DNA from: a virus
Length of the DNA stretch: 60,775 bases
Direction: 5' to 3' (one strand)
IMG/VR virus record: IMGVR_UViG_3300043446_003656
Location: 1-60,775 of that record
In this document: in pieces, positions 28,730-34,789 of the stretch
Layout: each line of letters starts with the position of its first letter
Position numbering within the stretch: the stretch's first letter is position 1
Program-made: the position numbers and the translations under genes
The notes under the pieces: model-generated
The model's input: only the letters and a program-made list of their open reading frames with translations
Databases searched by the model: none
What the model was told of the DNA's origin: nothing

Positions 28730-28763
28730 ATTATAGCAGGGGGGTCAGACATTGACCCCCCTG
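28730..28763 (-). promoter_or_regulatory. Hairpin fused to a -10 element
   Basis: Minus strand: perfect 11-bp stem CAGGGGGGTCA / TGACCCCCCTG with loop ATGTC, followed directly by CTATAAT (-10 at 28730-28735). It follows the upstream gene's stop, so it can terminate one transcript while its 3' arm forms the spacer of the next promoter. Confidence 0.6.
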
Positions 28764-28776
28764 TATTATTATTTAG

Positions 28777-28938
28777 TTATGCCTTGAAAGTAGTCCAGCG
28801 AGTATCGCCATTTACTTCAAGTTTCACACGCACCGAGCCAGATGCGTTCGGAACAATCTCCTTGATAGTTCCTGTGACCTTTGACTTGCTAGTAGTGAAT
28901 AAATCTCCTACTTGATAAGTTTTGCCATTTGCGGTCAT
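28777..28938 (-). CDS. DLFTTS-family small protein (copy 2)
   Basis: It is 53 aa, start ATG 28938 with GAAAGGAAG. MTANGKTYQVGDLFTTSKSK then VTGTIKEIVPNASGSVRVKL. Paralogue of 28015-28182. Function unknown. Confidence 0.6.
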   Translation of the reverse strand: MTANGKTYQVGDLFTTSKSKVTGTIKEIVPNASGSVRVKLEVNGDTRWTTFKA

Positions 28939-28969
28939 TTTGCTTCCTTTCTATTTGTTGTTAGGTGGT

Positions 28970-28999
28970 ATTCTAGCATACGAGCCATGTTACTCGCAA
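28970..28999 (-). promoter_or_regulatory. Leftward promoter
   Basis: On the minus strand TTGCGA, 18-nt spacer, TGCTAGAAT. Palindrome 3 is centred about 64 bp upstream of the predicted start, close to class I activator positions. Confidence 0.55.
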
Positions 29000-29019
29000 G
29001 TAGAAATCGTGTTATTTGG

Positions 29020-29035
29020 TGTGATTTACATCACA
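29020..29035. promoter_or_regulatory. CRP/GlxR-like palindrome 3
   Basis: TGTGATTTACATCACA; fits TGTGANNTANNTCACA exactly. It overlaps the stop codon of the 42-aa gene. Confidence 0.7.
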
Positions 29036-29159
29036 TAAATTCGAACGGGTCTCTATCCTCGAAAATAGACTCAAATAGTGCTAAATCTCCTGTCTCCAGG
29101 GCATAGTCTAAATCTAGTGCCATATTTTCTCTGATCCGCTCTGCTTGCTCATCTATCAT
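29031..29159 (-). CDS. Small acidic protein
   Basis: Not recognised. It is 42 aa, start ATG 29159 overlapping the next gene's stop (ATGA). MIDEQAERIRENMALDLDYA, then an acidic helix ending DRDPFEFM. Confidence 0.55.
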   Translation of the reverse strand: MIDEQAERIRENMALDLDYALETGDLALFESIFEDRDPFEFM

Positions 29160-29467
29160 TCTGCATCACCGATGCAATCTGAACAATCGCAATACCATGC
29201 ATGATTAACCCATGCATCAAGGTGGTGTCCCTCGACAATAGCATTAGCAGGTGCAGAGTCTTGCCCACGCCATGATACGCCTTCGGGTAGTTTAATTAAC
29301 TTATCATAGTCCTCATCATTACATGCTTCAATAGCTTCTATGCAAGGGTCAATCATAGAAAGCGGGACGGGTGGATAGTGATTACTCCTTAATTGTATTG
29401 CAATACTATCACGCAGAGATACATCTAAATCTCCACTTGCTAATTCGGTTGCTAAATTACTTCCCAC
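29156..29467 (-). CDS. Hypothetical protein
   Basis: Not recognised. It is 103 aa, helical (MGSNLATELASGDLDVSLRD) with a C-terminal Cys/His cluster (HAWYCDCSDCIGDAE) that may bind Zn. Confidence 0.55.
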   Translation of the reverse strand: MGSNLATELASGDLDVSLRDSIAIQLRSNHYPPVPLSMIDPCIEAIEACNDEDYDKLIKLPEGVSWRGQDSAPANAIVEGHHLDAWVNHAWYCDCSDCIGDAE

Positions 29468-29666
29468 TTACTTCTCCATTTCTATAAAAATTCATTGTGT
29501 GCATTTTGCCATTAGGTTCAAGTAGATTATAGGTTGCATAGTCTTTGGCATCTCCTACATCTACGCATTTTCTAAACGCATCTACGGCAGATAGCGCATC
29601 TGAAAATCTATAACTAGAGTGATAATTTCCGTCATAGTGTGTAGTTATTACATAGTTGTATTCCAT
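29457..29666 (-). CDS. Hypothetical protein
   Basis: Not recognised. It is 69 aa: MEYNYVITTHYDGNYHSSYR, a small alpha/beta pattern. GAAAGG precedes ATG; overlaps the next gene. Confidence 0.5.
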   Translation of the reverse strand: MEYNYVITTHYDGNYHSSYRFSDALSAVDAFRKCVDVGDAKDYATYNLLEPNGKMHTMNFYRNGEVSGK

Positions 29667-29689
29667 GATTATCCTTTCGAGAGTAGTTG

Positions 29690-29728
29690 ATTATAGCAGA
29701 GGGGACTGACATTGGTCAAATCCCCTCT
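29690..29728 (-). promoter_or_regulatory. Promoter fused with an 8-bp hairpin
   Basis: Minus strand: AGAGGGGA / TCCCCTCT (29721-29728 with 29698-29705) encloses TTGACC, and the hairpin directly abuts TGCTATAAT (-10 at 29690-29695, 18-nt spacer). Same design as at 28730-28763. Confidence 0.6.
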
Positions 29729-29733
29729 GAGCC

Positions 29734-30231
29734 TTACCATGAGGACTGATAATAAAAGGACAAATCCTCAAAATCGGGCAATTCGGTCAATTTGGACAAT
29801 TGCTTGATAGTTGATTTAATTCCATCCCAATAATATTCATCAATATCATATGAACCAAAAAAGAAACCTGCTTGTGGCATTAATTCTTTAGGGTCTTTAT
29901 GGAATAAGGCTTGACGGGCGGTAGTTAAAAGTTCCTTTAACTTATCATGAGATACATAGTATTCACCGCAGTCATCCTCGCCATCTTGTACATTTTGTAC
30001 AAACCAATTATGAACAGAATTAACTTTGCGCCAATAAGCAGCATTTACGCTAACACTTACGCCATAAATATCTTTTTCATCTGCTACATGATCTAAACCA
30101 GCAGCATTTACAATATTATTCCATTGTGGGAAAGTAGCAGCAGCATAGTCTATTTCATCTTGTTTATCAAGAATAGACCAATCTATTTTATTTACATATT
30201 TACGAGCAGAGAGATACATATCTAAACCCAT
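29734..30231 (-). CDS. Phage protein with MGLDMYLSAxKY start
   Basis: It is 165 aa. The start MGLDMYLSARKYVNKIDW is a recurring hallmark of an uncharacterised phage protein family. Trp/Tyr-rich, with WRKVNSVHNWFVQNVQDGED and GEYYVSHDKLKELLTTAR conserved in my recollection of that family. Function unknown. Confidence 0.65.
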   Translation of the reverse strand: MGLDMYLSARKYVNKIDWSILDKQDEIDYAAATFPQWNNIVNAAGLDHVADEKDIYGVSVSVNAAYWRKVNSVHNWFVQNVQDGEDDCGEYYVSHDKLKELLTTARQALFHKDPKELMPQAGFFFGSYDIDEYYWDGIKSTIKQLSKLTELPDFEDLSFYYQSSW

Positions 30232-30235
30232 TTAA

Positions 30236-30514
30236 TTATTCTCCTAACACATCTCTTGAAATTTGGTCAAACATTTCTACTTCCTCGACCATAGCATTAA
30301 ATTGACTTTCGGTCATAAGAATAGAAGTAATGCGAGTTGCAACATTGGCAGTTAAAGTGCCTGAGTATTTGAACATAAGAGAAATTAATTCTTCCTCTGA
30401 TAGATAATTTGCAGTTTTAACAATTTCAGCAGCCATAGTCATAACTTCGAAATCTGTCATGGCTTCTTTGCTTGCTTCTGCAATTGCGTGTGCTTGTGCA
30501 ATTCCACTTAACAT
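30236..30514 (-). CDS. Helical hypothetical protein
   Basis: Not recognised. It is 92 aa, almost all helix (GIAQAHAIAEASKEAMTDFE, AEIVKTANYLSEEELISLM). GAAAGGAAAC precedes ATG. Confidence 0.55.
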   Translation of the reverse strand: MLSGIAQAHAIAEASKEAMTDFEVMTMAAEIVKTANYLSEEELISLMFKYSGTLTANVATRITSILMTESQFNAMVEEVEMFDQISRDVLGE

Positions 30515-30544
30515 TGTGGTTTCCTTTCTTTCGGGTGAGGTGCA

Positions 30545-30573
30545 ATTATACTAAATCCCACCGACATTTTCAA
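30545..30573 (-). promoter_or_regulatory. Leftward promoter with ATGTC box
   Basis: On the minus strand TTGAAA, 17-nt spacer beginning ATGTCGG, TAGTATAAT. Palindrome 4 is about 83 bp upstream of the start. Confidence 0.65.
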
Positions 30574-30613
30574 TTTGACACGCCGTAATTCTCATAATTT
30601 GAGACAAAAATGT

Positions 30614-30629
30614 GGTGATAAATATCACA
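30614..30629. promoter_or_regulatory. CRP/GlxR-like palindrome 4
   Basis: GGTGATAAATATCACA, one mismatch to the half-site consensus. It is joined to the 35-bp repeat at 30626-30660. Confidence 0.55.
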
Positions 30630-30660
30630 TTCGTAACGACACGCCCGACTGCGTCGGCCA
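30626..30660. repeat. 35-bp repeat, copy 1
   Basis: CACATTCGTAACGACACGCC followed by CGACTGCGTCGGCCA; identical to 32099-32133. Its end contains the hairpin CCGAC-TGC-GTCGG. GC-rich against an AT-rich background. Confidence 0.75.
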
Positions 30661-30709
30661 ATGTCCGTTATGTCCAAATTATTTACGCATAAATTAAAGA
30701 ATTATGAAA

Positions 30710-30733
30710 GGGCCTGGTGTCAGATCCAGGCCC
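30710..30733 (-). terminator. Leftward terminator
   Basis: Minus strand GGGCCTGG / CCAGGCCC with an 8-nt loop, followed by TTTC. It ends the unit containing 30756-31242. Confidence 0.8.
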
Positions 30734-30755
30734 CTTCTCTCTCTCACCCGTTACA

Positions 30756-30953
30756 TTAAAAATCTACGGGCACATCTATATTTAAATCCTGGAATGCTAA
30801 CATAGCATAAACCTGAATCTCTTCTTCTGTTGCTTCGGACCAATCTACGTAGTTCATGAAATCCATTTGATTTTGTACACGCAGCGCAATTTCATCTGAA
30901 ACACCAAGCTTGTCAGCAATCATGTATGTAAAAATATTTCCGCCTTTAATCAC
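30756..30953 (-). CDS. Hypothetical protein
   Basis: Not recognised. It is 65 aa, acidic: MIKGGNIFTYMIADKLGVSD, then NYVDWSEATEEEIQVYAMLA. One base separates it from the upstream gene. Confidence 0.5.
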   Translation of the reverse strand: MIKGGNIFTYMIADKLGVSDEIALRVQNQMDFMNYVDWSEATEEEIQVYAMLAFQDLNIDVPVDF

Positions 30954-30954
30954 A

Positions 30955-31242
30955 TTACACCGCCAATTCTAAAATTGCACTAGTGCCACCGTGATTAATT
31001 TCTGCTAATTTGCTAATGATATCTGCACGAGACATTGATTTAAGGTCAGAGAAATATTCACGAATGCATGCAACATTCATTTGAGCAAATGTTTCTGCAG
31101 GCACAAGCATTAAACGCATATGGAATTCTGAGCCTTGGCGAATTTTTGAATTAAACTGTACACCGTCAACACTGAATGGATGACAATCCCATTCCGCTGT
31201 AGTAGTATCGGGAGCGATATATTCTGTATTTTTATTTTTCAT
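30955..31242 (-). CDS. Hypothetical protein
   Basis: Not recognised. It is 95 aa: PFSVDGVQFNSKIRQGSEFH, MRLMLVPAETFAQMN, then helices (DLKSMSRADIISKLAEINHG). GAAAGAAG precedes ATG. Confidence 0.55.
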   Translation of the reverse strand: MKNKNTEYIAPDTTTAEWDCHPFSVDGVQFNSKIRQGSEFHMRLMLVPAETFAQMNVACIREYFSDLKSMSRADIISKLAEINHGGTSAILELAV

Positions 31243-31271
31243 TTTTTCTTCTTTCGGGTTAGAGTTGGTTA

Positions 31272-31301
31272 ATTATATACTGGTGAGCAGGTCTTTGTCA
31301 A
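31272..31301 (-). promoter_or_regulatory. Leftward promoter
   Basis: On the minus strand TTGACA, 18-nt spacer, TATAAT; drives 31242 onward. Confidence 0.65.
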
Positions 31302-31303
31302 GT

Positions 31304-31478
31304 TTAGTTACAAGGACCAAACTCATCCCAAGCAAAATATTCATTTTCTTGACCAATGCAATCGCAAGCCAATCTTTCGACATTACCTTGCATGTCAAGA
31401 ATTACGAAACCTGCGCCCTCGCAATCATTACAAGGAACGCCAACGATTTCTGCAATTTCATCAAACGGAGTTTTCATT
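31304..31478 (-). pseudogene. CxxCxGxG zinc-knuckle gene with an apparent frameshift
   Basis: ATG 31478 has AGGAG upstream and reads MKTPFDEIAEIVG before an early stop (RSL-stop). One G of the GGG run (CCC at 31440-31442 on the plus strand) must be skipped. The frame then continues as VPCNDCEGAGFVILDM, CDCIGQENEYFAW to TAA 31304-31306. The C-x2-C-x-G-x-G...C-x-C pattern matches the intact 31775-31897 protein. An alternative in-frame ATG at 31462 lacks a ribosome-binding site. Could be sequencing error, decay or programmed frameshift. Confidence 0.55.
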
Positions 31479-31481
31479 TTA

Positions 31482-31688
31482 TTATTCTCCTGTGCTAACT
31501 GCTAAAGTTCGCCAAACTTTTTTGATACCATGAGTAGGGCGAATTTCTACGAGATAACTCTCGCAATTCTCACCATACCAAACGGCACGATTATCTTTTT
31601 CCGCATGAGTAATTTCACCCTCTACGGAACGGGAACGATAGAATTTTCCTACAAGTAGGCTTTCAATTGAGTAGATATTTGCTGACAT
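31482..31688 (-). CDS. MSAN-YSIE family small protein (copy 1)
   Basis: Start at ATG 31688 with AAAGAGG; an upstream ATG at 31748 lies in the promoter. 68 aa: MSANIYSIESLLVGKFYRSR then SVEGEITHAEKDNRAVWYG. Paralogue of 33990-34187. Strand-rich; function unknown. Confidence 0.65.
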   Translation of the reverse strand: MSANIYSIESLLVGKFYRSRSVEGEITHAEKDNRAVWYGENCESYLVEIRPTHGIKKVWRTLAVSTGE

Positions 31689-31712
31689 TTTTACCTCTTT
31701 CTTTGTGTCGCT

Positions 31713-31741
31713 ATTATAGCAAACGGGTCTGACATTTTCAA
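31713..31741 (-). promoter_or_regulatory. Leftward promoter with ATGTC box
   Basis: On the minus strand TTGAAA, 17-nt spacer starting ATGTCAG and ending TGC, TATAAT. Palindrome 5 is centred about 65 bp upstream of the predicted start. Confidence 0.75.
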
Positions 31742-31763
31742 GCGACACGCCGTAGCGTGTCAG

Positions 31764-31779
31764 TGTGATTTATATCACA
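31764..31779. promoter_or_regulatory. CRP/GlxR-like palindrome 5
   Basis: TGTGATTTATATCACA, extended to AGTGTGAT/ATCACACT (8-bp arms). Best match of the ten. It overlaps the stop of 31775-31897. Confidence 0.75.
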
Positions 31780-31897
31780 CTTCGGGGGTTTCGTGATTTG
31801 GATTACAATCACACCATTCAAAATCATAGTCCCCGTCAGGTGAAACCCAACCATTGACTATTCCTGAACCTTTACAATCTGAACAATTTTTATTCAT
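31775..31897 (-). CDS. CxxCxGxG zinc-knuckle protein
   Basis: It is 40 aa, start ATG 31897 overlapping the upstream gene by 8 bp. NCSDCKGSGIVNGWVSPDGD then FEWCDCNPNH. A DnaJ-type half knuckle; paralogue of the frameshifted 31304-31478. Confidence 0.6.
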   Translation of the reverse strand: MNKNCSDCKGSGIVNGWVSPDGDYDFEWCDCNPNHETPEV

Positions 31898-31982
31898 GGA
31901 TACACTCACTTTCTATTTCATGTCCAAACTCATCTACGAGTTCCTCATAAATTTCATCTATATAATCTAAAAAATCTGACAT
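31890..31982 (-). CDS. Small acidic peptide
   Basis: Not recognised. It is 30 aa, start ATG 31982 with AAAGGAAAA. MSDFLDYIDEIYEELVDEFG, helical and strongly acidic. Confidence 0.5.
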   Translation of the reverse strand: MSDFLDYIDEIYEELVDEFGHEIESECIHE

Positions 31983-32039
31983 TTAGTTTTCCTTTCTTAT
32001 TTTCTAACTATCGTTAGTTTAGCATAACCCACCGACATT

Positions 32040-32045
32040 TTTCAA
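32040..32045 (-). promoter_or_regulatory. Probable leftward promoter (-35 TTGAAA, ATGTC box)
   Basis: TTGAAA then AATGTCGGTGGG as at 33939-33961. The -10 is unclear (TATGCT or CTAAAC). Palindrome 6 lies upstream. Confidence 0.45.
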
Positions 32046-32086
32046 CTTACTAGCAAGTAATTTCATATTTTGAGACGCTCAAGTCC

Positions 32087-32102
32087 TGTGATAAATCTCA
32101 CA
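32087..32102. promoter_or_regulatory. CRP/GlxR-like palindrome 6
   Basis: TGTGATAAATCTCACA; perfect outer half-sites, continuing into the 35-bp repeat. Confidence 0.6.
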
Positions 32103-32133
32103 TTCGTAACGACACGCCCGACTGCGTCGGCCA
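32099..32133. repeat. 35-bp repeat, copy 2
   Basis: Identical to 30626-30660, again directly attached to a CRP-like palindrome. A 20-bp core (GACACGCCCGACTGCGTCGG) recurs at 33063-33082. Confidence 0.75.
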
Positions 32134-32150
32134 GTTAGTTGAATATTAAA

Positions 32151-32306
32151 CTATTTAAAAAAAGGCGAAACAAGATCACTAAATATTTTTAGTGATTTGT
32201 TTTTTTTATGTTTTGTTTTACGAGTATATTTCTTTTTATTTTTTTGTGGAGTTGCTGCATTACTGCGACGCAATTCCTGAACTCGTTTTACTTTTTCATT
32301 TGTCAT
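32151..32306 (-). CDS. Lys-rich basic protein
   Basis: Not recognised. It is 51 aa, start ATG 32306: MTNEKVKRVQELRRSNAATP, QKNKKKYTRKTKHKKN. The 3' end contains the hairpin ATCACTAAA/TTTAGTGAT (32175-32196). Probably binds nucleic acid. Confidence 0.55.
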   Translation of the reverse strand: MTNEKVKRVQELRRSNAATPQKNKKKYTRKTKHKKNKSLKIFSDLVSPFFK

Positions 32307-32308
32307 TG

Positions 32309-32404
32309 TTATACCTCACAATCATGTCCAAAATAAAATTCAGCTGCATCGTTTTCATCAAACATATCAAAACGACGATTACACTCTACGCATTTCTCAA
32401 ACAT
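32309..32404 (-). CDS. Small zinc-binding peptide
   Basis: It is 31 aa, start ATG 32404 with AAAGGAAAA. MFEKCVECNRRFDMFDENDA, ending FGHDCEV: C-x2-C ... H-x-C. Confidence 0.5.
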   Translation of the reverse strand: MFEKCVECNRRFDMFDENDAAEFYFGHDCEV

Positions 32405-32406
32405 TT

Positions 32407-32706
32407 TTAGTTTTCCTTTCTAATTTCATGCAAACGAATTACTTTTGCAAACTTTCTAGCACCTACACGGACACGCTCACCCGTGAAACAATTTGTACAA
32501 TACAAACCCTCATGAGCAAATTCGCAAATTTTGCAGGTGCGAATTGTAGGATTATCTAAACGCTTAACTACAATTTCTGAAATAGGTGTAGTCATTAAAC
32601 CTAATTCTAAATCCATGACTAAATCTTTATCAGCGAATTCAATAGGCTGAAATTCTAAATCGTTAATTCTTTTAATTTCTAAATTTGACATTGAAATTAC
32701 TCCCAA
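32407..32706 (-). CDS. Zinc-ribbon protein
   Basis: It is 99 aa, possibly starting at the second Met (MSNLEIKR, 32691). TIRTCKICEFAHEGLYCTNC then FTGERVRVGARKFAKVI: C-x2-C ... C-x2-C with a basic end. Function unknown. Confidence 0.6.
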   Translation of the reverse strand: MGVISMSNLEIKRINDLEFQPIEFADKDLVMDLELGLMTTPISEIVVKRLDNPTIRTCKICEFAHEGLYCTNCFTGERVRVGARKFAKVIRLHEIRKEN

Positions 32707-32885
32707 CTTCTAGTAGTAGCGAAAACCTTACGATTTGAAGGTTTATAATTTGGAAGGTAAGTTAGATTTACCTCATCTATAATTTGTTTTTGTGAAACTA
32801 AATCTAGGAAAGAGTTAGCGTATTCCTCAGAGGGAACTAGGAGAGTAGTAGAACTACCGCCTACTTTATAATTTAGTGAGAACAT
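32697..32885 (-). CDS. Hypothetical protein
   Basis: Not recognised. It is 62 aa, MFSLNYKVGGSSTTLLVPSE, helix, then YLPNYKPSNRKVF. AAAGGAGAAC precedes ATG. Confidence 0.55.
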   Translation of the reverse strand: MFSLNYKVGGSSTTLLVPSEEYANSFLDLVSQKQIIDEVNLTYLPNYKPSNRKVFATTRSWE

Positions 32886-32935
32886 TTGGTTCTCCTTTCT
32901 TTTTTATTTATTCTTATTTAATTTTGTATAATGGA

Positions 32936-32958
32936 ATTATAGCATGGGGGTCTGACAT
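32936..32958 (-). promoter_or_regulatory. Leftward promoter with ATGTC box, weak -35
   Basis: Minus strand TGCTATAAT with a 17-nt spacer starting ATGTCAGACCC; the -35 position reads CCAAAA. The poor -35 plus two upstream palindromes suggest activator dependence. Confidence 0.6.
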
Positions 32959-32997
32959 TTTTGGGGCGACAAAACGGACATTTGCGACAATTGGGAT

Positions 32998-33013
32998 TGT
33001 GAGTTAGGTCACA
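32998..33013. promoter_or_regulatory. CRP/GlxR-like palindrome 7
   Basis: TGTGAGTTAGGTCACA; exact fit to TGTGANNTANNTCACA. Centre about -76. Confidence 0.65.
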
Positions 33014-33038
33014 TTTTATTTTTACGCTCAAAAGTTCA

Positions 33039-33054
33039 GGTGATTTAGGTCACA
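33039..33054. promoter_or_regulatory. CRP/GlxR-like palindrome 8
   Basis: GGTGATTTAGGTCACA, one mismatch; second site 41 bp upstream of palindrome 7, close to four helical turns, same face of the helix. Confidence 0.6.
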
Positions 33055-33062
33055 ATCTTAAA

Positions 33063-33082
33063 GACACGCCCGACTGCGTCGG
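33063..33082. repeat. 20-bp core of the 35-bp repeat, copy 3
   Basis: GACACGCCCGACTGCGTCGG, identical to the core of copies 1 and 2, again next to a CRP-like palindrome. Confidence 0.65.
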
Positions 33083-33120
33083 TCCATTCGAACATTTGTT
33101 CGAGATGGATAGATCAGCTT

Positions 33121-33246
33121 TTATTCTTCTTCTTTTGGAAAAAATCCATTTTGCTTTATATCTAAATAAAGTTGTTTTGCGCAATAATAACAAACAATAA
33201 ATAAATTTAATTGAATTAGTGAAGTGATTAGTCTATTCAGCGTCAA
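33121..33246 (-). CDS. Possible small zinc-knuckle protein with TTG start
   Basis: It is 41 aa if started at TTG 33246, inside the upstream gene. NLFIVCYYCAKQLYLDIKQN then GFFPKEEE looks like a genuine C-x2-C protein, but no ATG is available and the ribosome-binding site is weak. Tentative. Confidence 0.35.
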   Translation of the reverse strand: MTLNRLITSLIQLNLFIVCYYCAKQLYLDIKQNGFFPKEEE

Positions 33247-33421
33247 GGTCAAACTCGCTTTCATCAAATTCAATCGCTAAATCTTTTTCATCTACTAAAT
33301 CAAGCGGGATTTCATCTGATTCAGTTTCAGTTTCGATTTCTTCATTTTCCCAATATTCAGGCTCTCTGTCCCATGGGTCATACTTTTTTTCCCAAGAGGG
33401 AACATAACTAGTCATGGTCAT
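33233..33421 (-). CDS. Very acidic protein
   Basis: Not recognised. It is 62 aa, with EYWENEEIETETESDEIPLD and a tail of DLDAE; likely disordered or a DNA mimic. Its start overlaps the next gene's stop. Confidence 0.55.
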   Translation of the reverse strand: MTMTSYVPSWEKKYDPWDREPEYWENEEIETETESDEIPLDLVDEKDLAIEFDESEFDLDAE

Positions 33422-33615
33422 TACTTTACCACACTTTCATTTTTTCCATAAACTGCTTGAATAAATCTATCTTCGTTAAAATTAGGGTTATCATCTGCAA
33501 ACATATCCGCAAAATCAAAAACTAATTCTTTGAAATCTGAAATTTCTACGGGGTAATTTGATAAGTAGCGATTTAGGATTTCCGCTACTGCTACATAGTC
33601 TTTTCGGGTCATCAT
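33421..33615 (-). CDS. Hypothetical helical protein
   Basis: Not recognised. It is 64 aa: KDYVAVAEILNRYLSNYPVE, FKELVFDFADMFADDNPNFN. Adjacent to 33617-33781 with one base between. Confidence 0.55.
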   Translation of the reverse strand: MMTRKDYVAVAEILNRYLSNYPVEISDFKELVFDFADMFADDNPNFNEDRFIQAVYGKNESVVK

Positions 33616-33616
33616 T

Positions 33617-33781
33617 TTACTGCACCTCTATTTTCATTATATTAGCAGAAAACTTTACTTTTTCTGCTTGCTTACTTTTATTTAAGTTAGCCACTAGGGT
33701 ATCTATATCGTTAATATTAGTAGCAACATTTCCAACAGATAGCAAACGGCTACCTTGCCATAGGGAGTATTCTATTTTCAT
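33617..33781 (-). CDS. Small hypothetical protein
   Basis: Not recognised. It is 54 aa, start ATG 33781 overlapping the next stop. MKIEYSLWQGSRLLSVGNVA, then helix and strand (KVKFSANIMKIEVQ). Confidence 0.55.
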   Translation of the reverse strand: MKIEYSLWQGSRLLSVGNVATNINDIDTLVANLNKSKQAEKVKFSANIMKIEVQ

Positions 33782-33882
33782 TATTTAGTCTCACTTTCTT
33801 TTTTAGTTAATACGGACATAGCCTCTAGGGTAGAAGCCTTACGCTGTGCCTCTACATAGGCACGGAACTCATCTAGGTTCAT
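33781..33882 (-). CDS. Small helical peptide
   Basis: Not recognised. It is 33 aa, start ATG 33882 with AAAGGATAAC. MNLDEFRAYVEAQRKASTLE. Confidence 0.5.
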   Translation of the reverse strand: MNLDEFRAYVEAQRKASTLEAMSVLTKKESETK

Positions 33883-33932
33883 TTGTTAGTTATCCTTTCT
33901 AAGATACTTACTTATTTATTTGTTATGGCGTT

Positions 33933-33961
33933 AGCCTACCATAAGCCACCGACAATTTCAA
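33933..33961 (-). promoter_or_regulatory. Leftward promoter
   Basis: On the minus strand TTGAAA, 17-nt spacer starting TTGTCGG, TAGGCT. Palindrome 9 is centred about 65 bp upstream of the start, the same distance as palindrome 5. Confidence 0.55.
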
Positions 33962-33983
33962 GCGACACGCCGATAGGCGTTAG

Positions 33984-33999
33984 TGTGATTTAGCCCACA
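33984..33999. promoter_or_regulatory. CRP/GlxR-like palindrome 9
   Basis: TGTGATTTAGCCCACA; one mismatch in the right half. Overlaps the end of 33990-34187. Confidence 0.6.
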
Positions 34000-34187
34000 C
34001 TTACGGCTACTGAGCGGTAGGTGTATCCTCCGCCACTTTTACGGATACGGACACGATACGCCTCAGCGTTATCATACCATACGGCGTGAGGGTGCTTTTC
34101 AGCCTCTACGATTTCGCCCTCTACGGAGCGGGAGCGATAAAGCTTACCTACTAGTAAGCCCTCTATTGAATAAAGATTAGCAGACAT
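33990..34187 (-). CDS. MSAN-YSIE family small protein (copy 2)
   Basis: It is 65 aa: MSANLYSIEGLLVGKLYRSR, SVEGEIVEAEKHPHAVWYD. Same order as 31482-31688, a recent duplicate by length and sequence. Confidence 0.65.
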   Translation of the reverse strand: MSANLYSIEGLLVGKLYRSRSVEGEIVEAEKHPHAVWYDNAEAYRVRIRKSGGGYTYRSVAVSVG

Positions 34188-34369
34188 TATTTAGACACTT
34201 TCCAATCTGTCCACATAGGTAGACGCTCAGGGTCAGTATCGTTATACCAACTTTCAATATTATTTTCACAAACCTCGCAGAAAGTGAAACGCTCATCTCC
34301 AACCATAGAGATAGCAGATTTATTAGGGGTGTGTGTCTTACACACTTCGTTAATTGTTAGTGTAGTCAT
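34187..34369 (-). CDS. Small zinc-binding protein
   Basis: It is 60 aa. VCKTHTPNKSAISMVGDERF, then TFCEVCENNIESWY: C-x2-H ... C-x2-C. ATG/stop overlap with the next gene. Function unknown. Confidence 0.55.
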   Translation of the reverse strand: MTTLTINEVCKTHTPNKSAISMVGDERFTFCEVCENNIESWYNDTDPERLPMWTDWKVSK

Positions 34370-34463
34370 TTGAGACCACCTTTCTTTAGTAGTTAATTTT
34401 GTTTTGCTGACCTGATTATTTGCTTACTTATTTAGTAAGGCTCACAGGATTTTTATTTAGTTT

Positions 34464-34697
34464 TTATTTCTTACAATACTTAGCGTATTTTACGAATAAC
34501 TTTCGGTATCCGCAGGTATCGCAGTATCTATTGAAGTAAGGTTGCTTAGTAGCAACACCTTGAACATCTGTCCAAGTAGTATGCTTACAAGTAGGGTCAT
34601 TACCCGCTACATTGTAGTCATTGTAGTAGTAAGGGACATGGCTCCAAAGTTGGTAGCCGTTAGCGATTACTTTATCTAATTTTTTTTCTAGTGACAT
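34464..34697 (-). CDS. Zinc-ribbon protein, first gene of the leftward block
   Basis: It is 77 aa, Tyr/Trp-rich (YQLWSHVPYYYNDYN) with CKHTTW and RYCDTCGYRKLF. GAAAGGAC precedes ATG. Confidence 0.55.
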   Translation of the reverse strand: MSLEKKLDKVIANGYQLWSHVPYYYNDYNVAGNDPTCKHTTWTDVQGVATKQPYFNRYCDTCGYRKLFVKYAKYCKK

Positions 34698-34729
34698 TTT
34701 ATTGTCCTTTCTTTTTATCTAATAAGTAA

Positions 34730-34758
34730 ATACTAGCACACCTCTCTGACATTTTCAA
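34730..34758 (-). promoter_or_regulatory. First leftward promoter with ATGTC box
   Basis: On the minus strand TTGAAA, 17-nt spacer starting ATGTCAG and ending TGC, TAGTAT. Palindrome 10 is centred about 74 bp upstream. Confidence 0.65.
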
Positions 34759-34789
34759 GTCGCAAAACGGACATTTCGGATATTTTTTA

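Noticed and set aside
32175-32196. Hairpin ATCACTAAA/TTTAGTGAT as a terminator
   Set aside because: It lies inside a coding frame on the minus strand and has a T run only on the plus strand, where no gene ends.
22079-34697. Numerous plus-strand ORFs of 60-95 codons in the leftward block
   Set aside because: All antisense to well-packed minus-strand genes that have ribosome-binding sites and promoters.
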